A stretch of 64,000 nt of DNA, taken from the NCBI GenBank assembly GCA_013396755.1, contig VWZF01006917.1, positions 208,812-272,811 on the forward strand, read 5' to 3'. Positions 1 through 12,400 of this stretch are shown one piece after another. This DNA comes from Sclerurus mexicanus. Taxonomy: Eukaryota > Chordata > Aves > Passeriformes > Furnariidae. Positions within the stretch are counted from its first letter, which is position 1. Every line of letters begins with the position of its first letter. The position numbers and the translations under genes were made by a program. The notes under the pieces are model-generated. The model was not told the origin of the DNA, made no database searches, and saw only the letters and a list, made by a program, of their open reading frames with translations.

Positions 1-475
1 TGTTCGCGGGGAGTGGGGCTGAGGGGAGGCGAAGCGACTGCTGGGGAGTGAGGGAACGGTGCTCGGCCTCCTCAGGTGGACGCTGGGGAAGAGAGGAGAG
101 CAGACTGCGGGAAGAAGAAGGTGAAGGACGGGCCCGGCGATGCAGGGCGGTCGGAGGTGAGCAGCCCCTGGGCCGGGGTGGGGATGCCCTGTCCTGGCTG
201 CTGCTGTTTGCTACAGCTCGGCCTTCTGGGGTGTTTCATTTGCGTCTTTCCCCAGGTTTTGCCCCGAAGCGGCAGTGCTGGGCTTGGCGCTGGTGTGCTC
301 GGAGCCGCGGCCCGGTGGTGCTTCGCCCGGGCCCTGCGGGCAGGAAAGCCTGCATAAGGTGCTCTCGGCTTCCCTGCCTGCTCGGGGGGCAAACACGGAT
401 CCCCCCACTGCACAGAGGGCAGCACCAGCGCCGTGCGGGCTCGGCTGTGCCAGCCCGATGGCCCTGGGGTCATGA
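1..475. promoter_or_regulatory. CpG-rich 5' end of TARS1 (CpG-island-like)
   Basis: The first ~475 bases are GC-rich with frequent CpG dinucleotides. The sequence turns sharply AT-rich after about 540 and stays so through the introns. This is the pattern of a CpG island over a housekeeping-gene promoter and first exons, and it surrounds the first recognisable TARS1 exon. The transcription start and ATG exon are presumed to lie just left of the window. No TATA box or specific factor site is claimed. Confidence 0.55.
76..156 (+). CDS. TARS1: TARS1 exon (first in window; N-terminal charged extension)
   Basis: Encodes 27 residues containing GKKKVKDGPGDAGRSE, which aligns with the lysine-rich N-terminal extension of vertebrate TARS1. 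The frame has a stop at 49-51 and no ATG between that stop and the homologous part. It therefore probably begins at a splice acceptor (ctcctcag, ending at 75) rather than at an initiator. The acceptor has a short, weak pyrimidine tract. The donor is GAG|gtgagc at 157, phase 0. Confidence 0.75.
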
Positions 476-3400
476 CACGTGTGTGTGTCAGCTGGAGCTG
501 CTTCCTGTCGGGCTGGCTCACAGCAGACGTGTTGCCTCAGTTTTTTGGCCTAGTAAGAAAAATCCCGGTTTACGTTGTACTTCTGTAGTCTTTTCGAGTT
601 GATTTTTATCCTTGTGTAGCTTGTTCAACGGGTGTTTAATAAACTGTGTAGTTTCTTGGTAAGATATGTGTTTTGTTAAACAGGTATATGGTGGTACAGT
701 TTTCATAAAACTAAAGCCTTATAAAATTATTACATAATTAATATTATATAATTTGGAATAATGGTGATTATTTATTAGATACAGCACATACATAGATATA
801 GTCACATAGGTGCTTATGGAAAGTATATCCATTGTTTGCATTCCTGACATAATGTGCTACCAGATTAATAACCTATTAATCATTTTCCTTTGTCTTTGTT
901 GTATGTAGCTGAATCCCTGGCCTGCATTTATCAACGACCGTCTAGAGATATACAATAAACTTAAAGCTGAGCACGATGCACTTCTTGCAGAAAGAGCTGC
1001 AAATGACAGTAAACCCATTAAAGTTACATTACCTGATGGCAAGCAGGTTGATGCTGAATCTTGGAAGACTACTCCTTATCAAATTGCTTGTGGAATTAGG
1101 TATGTTTCTGTTCTGTGATACACACAATCATTTTCAGACAGCGCCTTTGAGGGGATGAGTAATGTATAATTCCTTAGTCATTTAGTTCAACTTCTCAAAG
1201 CATCTTGTAGACAAGAGGCTGGAAGTAACCAGTCAGGTTTTAGTTTTGGAGTGCAATTTTTTTTTTTTGCCTTAAAAAGATACAGTTTCTAAAATTACAT
1301 AAGATAGAATTGGGATTTTTTTGATACACATTACTTGCATGTGTTTCTCTGCAAGTAATGCCATTTCATTACGAACTCATTTGCTAATGTGTGATCAGAC
1401 TAAATGTTAGCACCTGCAAACCAGTTTACATGGGCCTGAGGAAGGCAATTGCTGTGTGATGTTTCAATTGATTTCAGAGAAAGTTAACAGTGTATCTCTC
1501 ACTTAACTGCACTTTTACTTGCATGAGAGATATGTATCAAAAAGAGCATTGCACATCTCCACGTGACTCATACTTGCTGTGGAATATTTCTGAACAATGC
1601 ATAGAAAGCACCCTGACAGTTAAAATCACAAAAATTGAGTGATACCTAAAGGTGAGATGCCTTCTTTTGCCCCCCCATGGTAAGGTGCCATGACATTGGA
1701 GCCGCCTTTGCTTTCTTGATTTGGAATCAAGAAAAGGGTATTTTGCCTAGTGGATACAAATTACAAAGTAACTACATCAAAAATATTTTATAATTTTTAA
1801 GAGAAAAGTTTTGTCTTATGTTGCAGTAGAATTATGAAGTCAGGTTAGTACTTTGAGGTGGCTGCCTCTAAGTTAAATATTTTAAAAAATGCTTGAATGT
1901 TGGGTATATACCACAGTTTTCTTCCCATATCTCTGAAATGTAAGTAGGATTTTTCATGAATGTTCAGTACCGACTAAACTGCTCATTTATTTGGTATCTA
2001 TATATGACATTGGGTCCACTCTGAGCACTCCTGAAATCTTTTTCAGCCTCAAGGGCAAATCTGGGGGACTTCTACTTGCTGATTTCAAAATACTGTATAT
2101 TTATTATTACTTATAATTGTACTTTTATATTTATTCTGTAGTCAGGGATTGGCTGACAACACTGTTATTGCTAAAGTGAACAAGGTAGTTTGGGATCTAG
2201 ACCGTCCTTTGGAGGAGGATTGTACCTTGGAGCTGCTTAAGTTTGAAGATGAAGAGGCTCAAGCAGTGAGTATCTTCTACCAAAACTTGTTTGCCCTTGG
2301 ATTTACATTAAACTCAGCCTCTGGTAGTTATTTGCATCTTTGCTGTGTTCAGAAGATGAAGAGGAGAGAAGGTTTGCAGTGTAGGTACATCAGCATATCT
2401 CCTTACAGGGAGGTTTCAGTACTACAGATAATGTACATTCTACTGTGCTTTTGTAGCCAAGTCTGCTTGCAGCTGATATAGTTTATGTCAAGTTTGTTCT
2501 CATTAAAATTTTACATTAGAAACCTTTGTGTTAAATGTAAAGTAGATCTTTTGCTCTGATCTCTTCAGCACTGACATTGAGATCACAATTAAGTATAAAA
2601 GTGCTGTCTGTGTACAATGGTAAAAGTACTGAGTAGGCTCCTGTTTGTGCGTGCAAAAATACCTACTTTGTTTTGGCCACTTGTTCAGATAAATATGGAT
2701 ATCCAGCAAATTTGTAAATGCTGTCTTTAGACAAAATGAGTCAGCACAAGGAGCTGTCAGTCAAACTCCTCACAAAAGCCTTGCATTCAAACTTTTTTCT
2801 TATTGGCTAAGTGATGGCTCCTGATTTATATTTTCCATGTGTGCTAGTCAAGGCAGACTAATTCTTAGGGACTTGTTTTTGTCAGAACTTCAAGGGCACT
2901 ACAAGATGGAGTGTGCAGGATTTCTCATGCATGAAATATTTGGATTAGAACCTTAGCCTAATGTTGAAAGCACACCATCTGGTCTTTGTGCAGAGTTGAT
3001 TGACTGAAGTTCATGGGAAAAAAAGGTTTCTGAGTTAGTTTCCTGACTTCTTGATAATAATTGAATAATTTCAACAGTAGTTGAAAATAAGAATTGTTTG
3101 CTACCACAGTGTAAACAGTTTTGTGGTGGAAATACTACCTTTTGGAAATACTGGTGTTTGGGATGAGTGTTCCTGGGCAGGTCACTTCTGTTCTGCAGAC
3201 TGCTCTAGTGTATCCTTAAAAACAAGCATTTCAGAAAAAGGTTTTAAATAAAACACTTGGAAATGCATTGTGTGTAATCCCACTCATTCCCTCTTTTTTT
3301 ACTTCCAATAGGTATACTGGCACTCAAGTGCTCACATAATGGGGGAAGCTATGGAACGGATCTATGGTGGCTGTTTGTGCTATGGCCCACCAATAGAAAA

Positions 3401-6400
3401 TGGATTTTATTATGACATGTTTCTTGAGGAAGGGTATGTTTTGTATTTTTCTGATTTTTGGAGGTGGGGGGAGGCAGTCACAGCCGTGTATGTATTAAAA
3501 CTGTTACATGGTTGTTACTGGAACAATGTCATATGTCAGATGGCTTTGTCCTTTGTATTGCCTCCCATTCACAAGCTAGTACATTGCACCAGGATAACAA
3601 ATTGCAAATCAAAGCAAAAATGTTTCACTTTCATGTGTGTGTTTATTTTAGGGGTGTATCAAGTAATGACTTTTCTGCTTTGGAAACATTATGCAAAAAG
3701 ATAATGAAGGAAAAACAAGCCTTTGAGAGACTGGAAGTTAAGAAGGAAACACTGCTTGAAATGTTTAAGGTAGGTTGTTTTAGAAGGTTGTTTCTAAGCT
3801 CATACAATTAGTCTTTAAGTATTTGTAACTCCAGTGCACATTCTGTTAGTGGTAGAGGAAAAGTCTATCAAATTAACTTTTCAAGGTGATATGTTCTTAG
3901 AAACTCATTTGTGATATCTAACACCAAAAAAAATGAGCAAAGGTGTAATTCTTAGCTTCTTGAGAATGTGCATTAGATTTTCTGAGACTGTAGGAGTTCT
4001 CATTCTTCCCCTGGGTGACCTTGGCAAAATCTGTGAACTTGCATTCTTAATTTATTTCCCAAAGATGTAAATTTGAAGTATATTATGTGCAGTTATGTTG
4101 TATTATCTTGGCCGTGGTAATTCTGTAACTGCACGTGTTGCTGCATTCAGAAAGCTTTATAAAAGGTGTTTTAGAATGAGGACTTCTGAGAAAGTCCAAG
4201 CAACACTAAAAGTTGACCCTTTCTCTTAAGTACCTAGCTGCAAATACTTTTTTGGAATTCCTGAGATAGATGCTAATGAGTTCTACTGTTGGGACATCAG
4301 AAGGATCACAGTGCCATTCACCCTGGAAGGCACCTCTGTAGGTCTCCAGTCCAATCTCATGGAGACAGCACGAGGTCAACACTGAAGTCAAACCAGGTTT
4401 CTTGGGGCTTATCCAGTTGGGCCTTCAAATTCTTTAAGGACAGAGACTGCACAGCCTGGTCTGTGGGCAGCTTTTTCCACTCTTGGTCTGTGCTCCTGTC
4501 TGTGTCTTTTACAATCCTCTTTTGATGCACGTAATTTAAACTGCTGTCCAGTTCTCTTGCTTAACAAGGACTTAACAAGTATTTGTGCTGCTTTTTTTCT
4601 CAGTATAATAAATTCAAATGTCGCATCCTGAATGAGAAGGTCACTACTCCAACTACTACAGTATACAGGTAAACATGCGTGATCACAATATTACTGGATT
4701 TATGGTTCTAGGATTAAATATACAAATAAATGCTTTCCTGTTCTTAGGTGTGGTCCCTTGATAGATTTATGCAGAGGGCCTCATGTCAGACATACAGGCA
4801 AGATAAAGACCATAAAAATTCATAAGGTAAGTGCTGGAATGCCTTAGACAAATGTTTTCACTGAAAATGTGTTGCTGTCTTAGGGCTGAGGTAGGAATGT
4901 GCTGTGAAAAGGGCAACCTGGCTAAAAACTCAGTGTTACAGGTTGTGAAAGGGTTGTGTCTTAGAATGATATTCACATGGTGTGAAGCCCAGCTGGGTGT
5001 TCAGGCCTTGCACTTCCAGTACAGATAGAAATGCAAGTTTGGTTTAAGTTTTGGCTGAACTGTATCAGTTAGAGTTTATAGTTTTTGCTGATGGTTATAA
5101 CTATTTGTAAATAAACAGTTGGAAAAGGATTGTTACAAGGAGGCTTTAGAAAAAGACAGGAGAACCTGAAATGATTTTTACTTAGCATGTTCATCTCTTC
5201 TGAATTTTTCTGATCACTGCTCTGAATTTAAGATTAAAATTCTATTTATTGTCTTAGTTGTTCCATGTTAATGGTTTAGTAATAACTGTATGCCTTTTCA
5301 TAGCAGGCAGTAGTAGTAAAATGTGGAGGCTCCTCCCTTTCTTCTGTCTTAAATTTATTTTTGCACACAGAATTCTTCTACCTATTGGGAAGGCAAGGCT
5401 GATATGGAATCCCTCCAGCGGATCTATGGGATTTCATTCCCAGATGCAAAAATGCTGAAGGAATGGGAGAAATTCCAGGAGGAGGCTAAAAACAGAGATC
5501 ACAGAAAAATTGGGCGGGTGAGACAGTTTTTCTGGTAGTGTATTCCAAAAACACTGTATGGATATAACCCCTTAACTAGAAGCATCTTGAAGACACCACA
5601 TACTTTGCTGCCACAACCAAGGTGTAACAATTTTATTTTAAATTGAGTTGCAAAGTCAGCTGCTTTTCTCTCAAGCATCAAAGTTCTAGAACAAATAAAT
5701 TTCTGCTGTTTTAAACTGAGTGACGTTCTTATTCCACACCTTCAATCAGAACAAAATAGAAACACTTCAGTCTGCAACACATGAATGCTCCAGTCTGTGG
5801 GCAGTGCTCATTCCAGCACAGTTTGCTGTGGTCTGTTCACGCAGTTCTTTTCTTCTGTGTGATTTCAGAATCTGTAATACCTAGCTATGTTTTTTGTTTG
5901 GCTGGGGGTTTTTTTTGTTTTGTTTTTTTAATAGAAACCTCTGTCAGATAACTGGTAGTTCTGAACACTGTTATAATGTTTGCTGCTGATACATCATGGA
6001 AAAATAGAGAAGAATTCATTATGCAGACCTCAAGCATGTGTACAGTCTGTCACAACATTAGCCAACGATAGTTCAGTATAGTTCGCACATTCAGTTCATG
6101 TGCAAATAATTAGAGAGCTGCAGAAGCAGCACTAAACATTTACTTGCACAAAGGGAGCTGTGGGGGCACAGTTGGGAGTTAAATGTAAAGTTTTGGAGCA
6201 TCAGTAATGAAACATGAAACTGAACAATCTCCTTCCCCTGTAACTACTGATGGACAGAGAAATACTAGTGAAAATGCATCTGATCTATTAGATATTGCAT
6301 TTTTTTTGAGGCTTTTCTTTTTGAAACTGATTAGTGATGCCCAATCAGTAGTAATTCACTTGTGAATGTTATAAGAAATAAGTGGGGTGCAAATACTGAG

Positions 6401-9400
6401 TTTTTCAAATATTACTTTTCTGCAGGACCAAGAACTGTTTTTCTTCCATGAGCTCAGCCCTGGTAGCTGTTTTTTCTTGCCAAAAGGAGCTTACATTTAT
6501 AACACATTAATTGAATTCATCCGGGTAAGTAATCTCTTTGGAGATCTTCTAGAAAAAACTGCATGATTTTAGAAAAATACGTAACAGCATGCTACATATA
6601 ACAGTATTAATAGCCCTTTATTTCAAGTTATTTTAATCTCTTAGTTCTGTAAGCCACTGAAGAAACCTGTTTTTTTAAATTGCTCTTGTCACAATCTCTG
6701 CAAAATTATGTTTTATCAGTACTTTATACCTGCAGTTAAAGCTGTGATAAAGGCGCTTTATAGTATGAATCCTTTGACATCTAGTAATACAGCTAAGGTC
6801 AGACTACTGCTGTTCCACTGATGCATATTGATTTGTTTTAATAAACTTACTTATTTTGACCCTGTAGACCAATTTGTTTTGAAAATACATGTAGACAAAT
6901 AAAACAAAAACCTGATCTTCCAGTTGTAATACTTGAAGTCTGTACTACTATTGTATATTTGGGCTGCAGTGTACTATCAAGTATCATTTAGTAATTAGAG
7001 ACTGTTGCTTTGCTTGCAGGGAGAAAACTTGTTCTTCTTGCTTACTACAGAGAAATTGTTTGGGGGAAGGGTGGTGTTGGTGGAAGGGATGTATCCTGGC
7101 GTGTTCAACTTGAATTTTTCTCTTCCCTTCCTAAGTCATGGACTTTTATATGGCAGCATTTGTATATTTTTATGGCTGTGGATTGAAGTCTGTACCTTTG
7201 TTTTCTTTATTAGTTATTTTATGTACTGGATCTGTTGTTTTAGAGTGAGTATCGAAAACGTGGATTCCAGGAGGTTGTCACTCCAAATGTTTTCAACAGC
7301 AAACTATGGATGACTTCAGGGCACTGGCAGCATTACAGTGACAACATGTTTTCGTTTGAAGTGGAGAAGGAAATCTTTGCTCTGAAGCCAATGAACTGCC
7401 CAGGACACTGGTAAATACATAGCAAATCCAGTTTACCAAAGATGATGTTGATTGGAAAAAACAAAAAACCCCCACTGTCCTTCTTTTGCCAGGGTAATTG
7501 TAAAGATGGCTGTCTTCAGGTATTCATGCTGTCAGGAATGATGTAATTATGAGTCTTGTTTACATGCTGTCTTCACTTGACACACTGAGAAATGTCATTT
7601 TTCCATTATTGAAGTTACTGTGTTTTAGAACTGAAGCTTACTTTGGTACTACAAAACCTAAATATCCAGAACAGATACTGGGACATTATCAATTTTGTGG
7701 CAGTTCAGGCATTCAGCTTGTAATACCCAGTTTTAGGACCTGTTTTGTCTTTGAGGTGGGGAAGCCTACCAGGCAATGTGCATTTGTTTTCCTGACAAAA
7801 CCAGATACAACTGATAATTCTATCCAGACTACACCATTGCCTTTGTGTTCATGTGCTTAGTCACTAGCAGTTTCTCATTGGCTGTTCTTTGCAGAGTTTT
7901 GATGCTCAATGGCATTCAAGTAACAAACTTTTCTTTTAGCCTTATGTTTGATCATCGCCCAAGATCGTGGCGTGAGCTGCCACTGCGGCTGGCAGATTTT
8001 GGTGTCCTGCACCGCAACGAACTGTCGGGAGCTCTGACAGGACTCACTCGAGTGCGCCGGTTCCAGCAGGATGATGCTCACATATTCTGTGCTATGGAGC
8101 AGGTATGAGCTGCTGTTAAAGTAAATCAGATTAACTGATTTTCCCATATTTGACACACTGTTTCTGTTGTCATAAAGATCGAAGAGGAGATGAAGAGTTG
8201 CCTGCAGTTCTTGCGTGCTGTGTATGATGTCTTTGGATTTTCCTTTAAACTGAACCTCTCCACTCGTCCTGAAAAGTATCTGGGAGACCTTGAAGTGTGG
8301 AATCAGGCTGAAAAGGTAAACAGTAGTTTTATTAACTTTTTTACGAAACCGAGACCACAGCTGAAAGTTTTGTAAGAAGATACTGCCTTCTGGGAGGCAC
8401 AGTGACAGCTGGGCATGAGCAATATAACTAATACCTGCCTTCAGTTTGGTCTGGCTGCTGCAAGTAGCTCGCTCTCAATATAGAAGCAGTCTCCATGTCA
8501 GCATCAAAGTAACTCTCCTTGTATTTTTTGATAATGAAATAAAGGAGGAAGAGAACCAATTCTGGCAGCCCCTGTAATAAGACTTAGATCCATCTCCTGA
8601 AAGTGAAGTTGAAAAGGATGGAGAACTAGGGTGGATCTCATCTCAATATTATCTACACACTTTGAATCTAGTGTAAAAAGTTCTTGCATCTTACCTAGTG
8701 CTTGTTTGTCTTCTTCTGAAATGATTGCATTAGTTTTGTTTGTTTAAATTTGGACTTAAAGTTAATTAATGTTTTGTTGTTTTTTTTTTTTCTGAGGCTC
8801 TTCCAAAACTTCCCTTTATAGACAACAAATAAGTATCAGCAGTAACTGAGAAGTACTGTGGATTTGACAGTGTCCCCTATCTAATAGCAGACTGACTTGA
8901 TTCTGTAACATAGAAATAAATACTGTTTCCTTTATCTCCAGCAACTCGAAAACAGCCTCAATGCCTTTGGTGAGAAGTGGGAGTTAAACCCTGGTGATGG
9001 AGCTTTCTATGGACCTAAGGTTAGTATGGGCTAACCCCAGGTGGGTTTCAGCACTTTATTTCTGCTTGGATAAAGCAAAAGGCTGGGATGAGGAAGAAGG
9101 GATTTTTTTTTTGTTGTTACAGTTATCTAATACCATTTTAAGATCCTGTCTGGCTAAAATTTTCTGGTTTTCCAGATACAGAAACTCTGATGTGCTTGAG
9201 AGACGAATAATACTCTGTGATCTTAGTTTTCAAATAGTTTTAATGGATTAACACTCATTAATAAATCCAGTTTACACGAATAAACTATTTGTCTGCAGCT
9301 AAGACAGAGTTGACAGGTTTAGTGGATGACATGAACAGAAGGTGGCAGTGTAAGATCTGTTTTAGCAGAGCAGCTGCTGCATTAGAAGTAACCCTTTCAG

Positions 9401-12400
9401 TGAATCCTAAGTCATGAGAAAAACAAAAGTAAACTTACTGGTTAATAAAATTTTTATTGCTTTTACTGCACAGTTTTGTAGCTGCATTGAGTTACTGGTG
9501 GGGTGTGGTATTTTAAAAAGCCCCATGCATTGGTTGTGTGAGTTAGTTGTGTTTTAAAAGCTCTCTCCTCAGTTTGGACAGATTAAGTAGGATTTTCTAG
9601 AAATTTCATGATACCTTTGTGCGTAAGGACACAAAGCATTACAAAACTGTTTTTAAATCTTTCCCTAATACACCTATGCTACATTTATGTCTGTAGTAAA
9701 CTTGTTCTGATTACTCTATTTGTATGCTAATGATTCAGTTTCAGTTTATTGTGTTGTAGGTGAAATGTTTTATAGCAGCTAATCATTTAGAACGTGAATG
9801 CAAACAAGATTTAGTAATTTCCTCATTTGGTTGAAGGAAGACAAATACACATGAACTTTTGTTAACATTAACTTTACACTTGCTCCTAATACAGTATGGA
9901 TGTGAAATTAAAGTAGGTTGTAAATAACTTATTTTGATAGAAGCTCTATGGTGACTAGCTGAACTATGATAGACTCTGACTTATGAATGCAAAATTGAAA
10001 GAAATTTAGGTTTTGAATTATTAAAACACTGATTTGCATGTGTAATACATAAATGAAAATAAGGCACACAGCCTAAACATATAAACTAGTAAAATGATGA
10101 GTGAGTGAGCAATGTGATAAATAAGGTCAGGACACTATAAATCTACTGTTTTAAATCAGTGTTCTCTGTCTAACTTGTATTGTAAGTCTACTCAGGATTG
10201 TGTTAGATGCAGACTAAAGAATAGGCTTGACTTATAGGTCAGGACAAGTGTCATTGATTAATATGATTCCCTACTGGTAAGTGGACAATTTAACAGTGGG
10301 ATTCTCATCCCCTGTCCATGCCCAGAATTGTAACATAAGCTACAAAGTATTCAAATACTGCATAATAAAGAAGTGTAAGTTTGCCAGTTTGAGGTTGAAG
10401 AAATTTTATTTTTGTGCAGACATGCTCAGTTCTGCACTTACATGCTGCTGAATTCACTCAGTGAAAGGCCCACAGAAGTCCCAGACTGAAAATCACAAAA
10501 CGTAGTCTGAGATATTAAATGTAGTTCCCCCCTGAAGTACTGTCTCCCTACTTATTCACACTGATCTTAGCTCTAACAGTTTTTGCATGAGAACCTGCAA
10601 ATTACTTAAATCCTAACGCAGGCTAAAGTAAAACTATGCTGTCTAAAACTACATACAGTTCCTCTGCATTGAGTGAAACCTTCCATATTAAAACAATGAG
10701 TTTGCTCTCAGAGAGGAATGCTTGTCTCTTAAGCTGTAGAAAAAGTTCATATCTTTTTGTTTTTAAGATTGACATTCAGATTAAAGATGCCATCGGCCGC
10801 TACCACCAATGTGCTACAATTCAGCTTGACTTCCAGCTGCCAGTCAGATTTAACCTCACCTTTGTCAGGTAAGCACAGAGGCTGGTGTTTTTAAGTTCCA
10901 TATAATCTAACTTTACTGACACTTACAGGCATAAGTTGCATGAAGAAAAAAAACTTACAAAACCCTTTCTTTACAGCCATGATGGTAATGACAAAACAAG
11001 ACCAGTTATCATTCACCGGGCTATCTTGGGATCTGTGGAGAGAATGATCGCCATTCTAACTGAAAACTATGGAGGCAAATGGTAATGTTGAAAAGTTATT
11101 ATTCTGGTTTGAGCAAACACTTCAGGAGAGAAATTAGTCCCAAGCATCCAAGAGTCAAGAGGGTTGGTTTGTTCTACTTGTTTGCTACAGAGACATGCCA
11201 TAGGAATACCACAGTTCAAGTTTTTCTGAACCACCTTCCCTAGATGTTAAATAATTCAAGATATGGTAGATTCTGCATAATACTGCTTGTGCAGGTGCAG
11301 CATACAGCTACTCTGCCCAAGACATATGTCTCCCAACTGCTTTTGCAGCTGGGCTGCCTTGTAAAGAGTAATTCATTTATGTGATATACTTTACCTGTGT
11401 AATATATATATATAAAATAATACCCACTGGGAATGACCCCTCCTGATTATAACAAGACTCAAAAGTGAGTGTTTTCCTGTGCTTAGTTAGTAATAACTTA
11501 AACAACTCAATTATGATTTGTTGTCTGTTGTAAAACACAACATGGAATCTTCTGGTCAGCAAGTGCTTTTGCCCACACTGCAATTTGTTTAGACACCCAA
11601 TTCTTTTTGGGAGATAAATTGTAATGAGTATAGGGCTCTCATCACCCAATCTTAAGCAACTGGCTTGATGAGTCTCCTGTGTAGATTTTACTCCTGTCTC
11701 TAAATTGGATCTTTCATACTGAAAGCTGCATAAACTTGTTTTGTTTGTATATTGAAGGCCACTCTGGCTGTCCCCACAGCAGGTGATGGTGGTACCAGTG
11801 GGACCAGCATGTGATGAGTATGCTCAAAAGGTGAAGTATATGGTTTTGGGACTTCATTTTCAGTGTATTGTATTTAGCTGAAATACTAGTTATTAATGAT
11901 TAATAGTATTTATCTCAGAAATGTTTGAAGTCTTTGCATGTTGATGCATTTTTATATTACAGTGATAATTAGCTCCTGAAGTTGTAGATCTATCTTAGAG
12001 ATAACCTGAGTTAAATTTTGTGTACATAAACTTAACAAATGCTCATCTTTGTGAGACGCCTGTTTTTCGAAAACTTAGTTTTTCTCTCTAGCTGAAAGCT
12101 GTCTTACACTTCAGGTTCTAGTCTCCCATGGTCATGCGCATCTTGCAGAGCAGTAAAAAAGATGAAAGTAGGTCTTTGCGTATTTAGCATCCAGCAATGA
12201 TCTGTAATCCTTTCAAGCATACTACATATAAATAAAATAATCCGCAAAATAAATAAAAAAACCCTCTTCTAATTAGTAGGCGCCACTGTCTTGCTGCTTT
12301 TTACAATATTGAACTCAAACCAGTATTCAGCCCAAATATTAGATGTTCACATCGCTGCTTATTTATATGTAGTTACTTGATAGCTGGGCTCATCTCCAGT

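Noticed and set aside
48..602. 184-codon open frame at the left edge
   Set aside because: It has no ATG start and is in a different frame from the TARS1-homologous exon (76-156). Its length is explained by the GC-rich, stop-poor CpG-island sequence.
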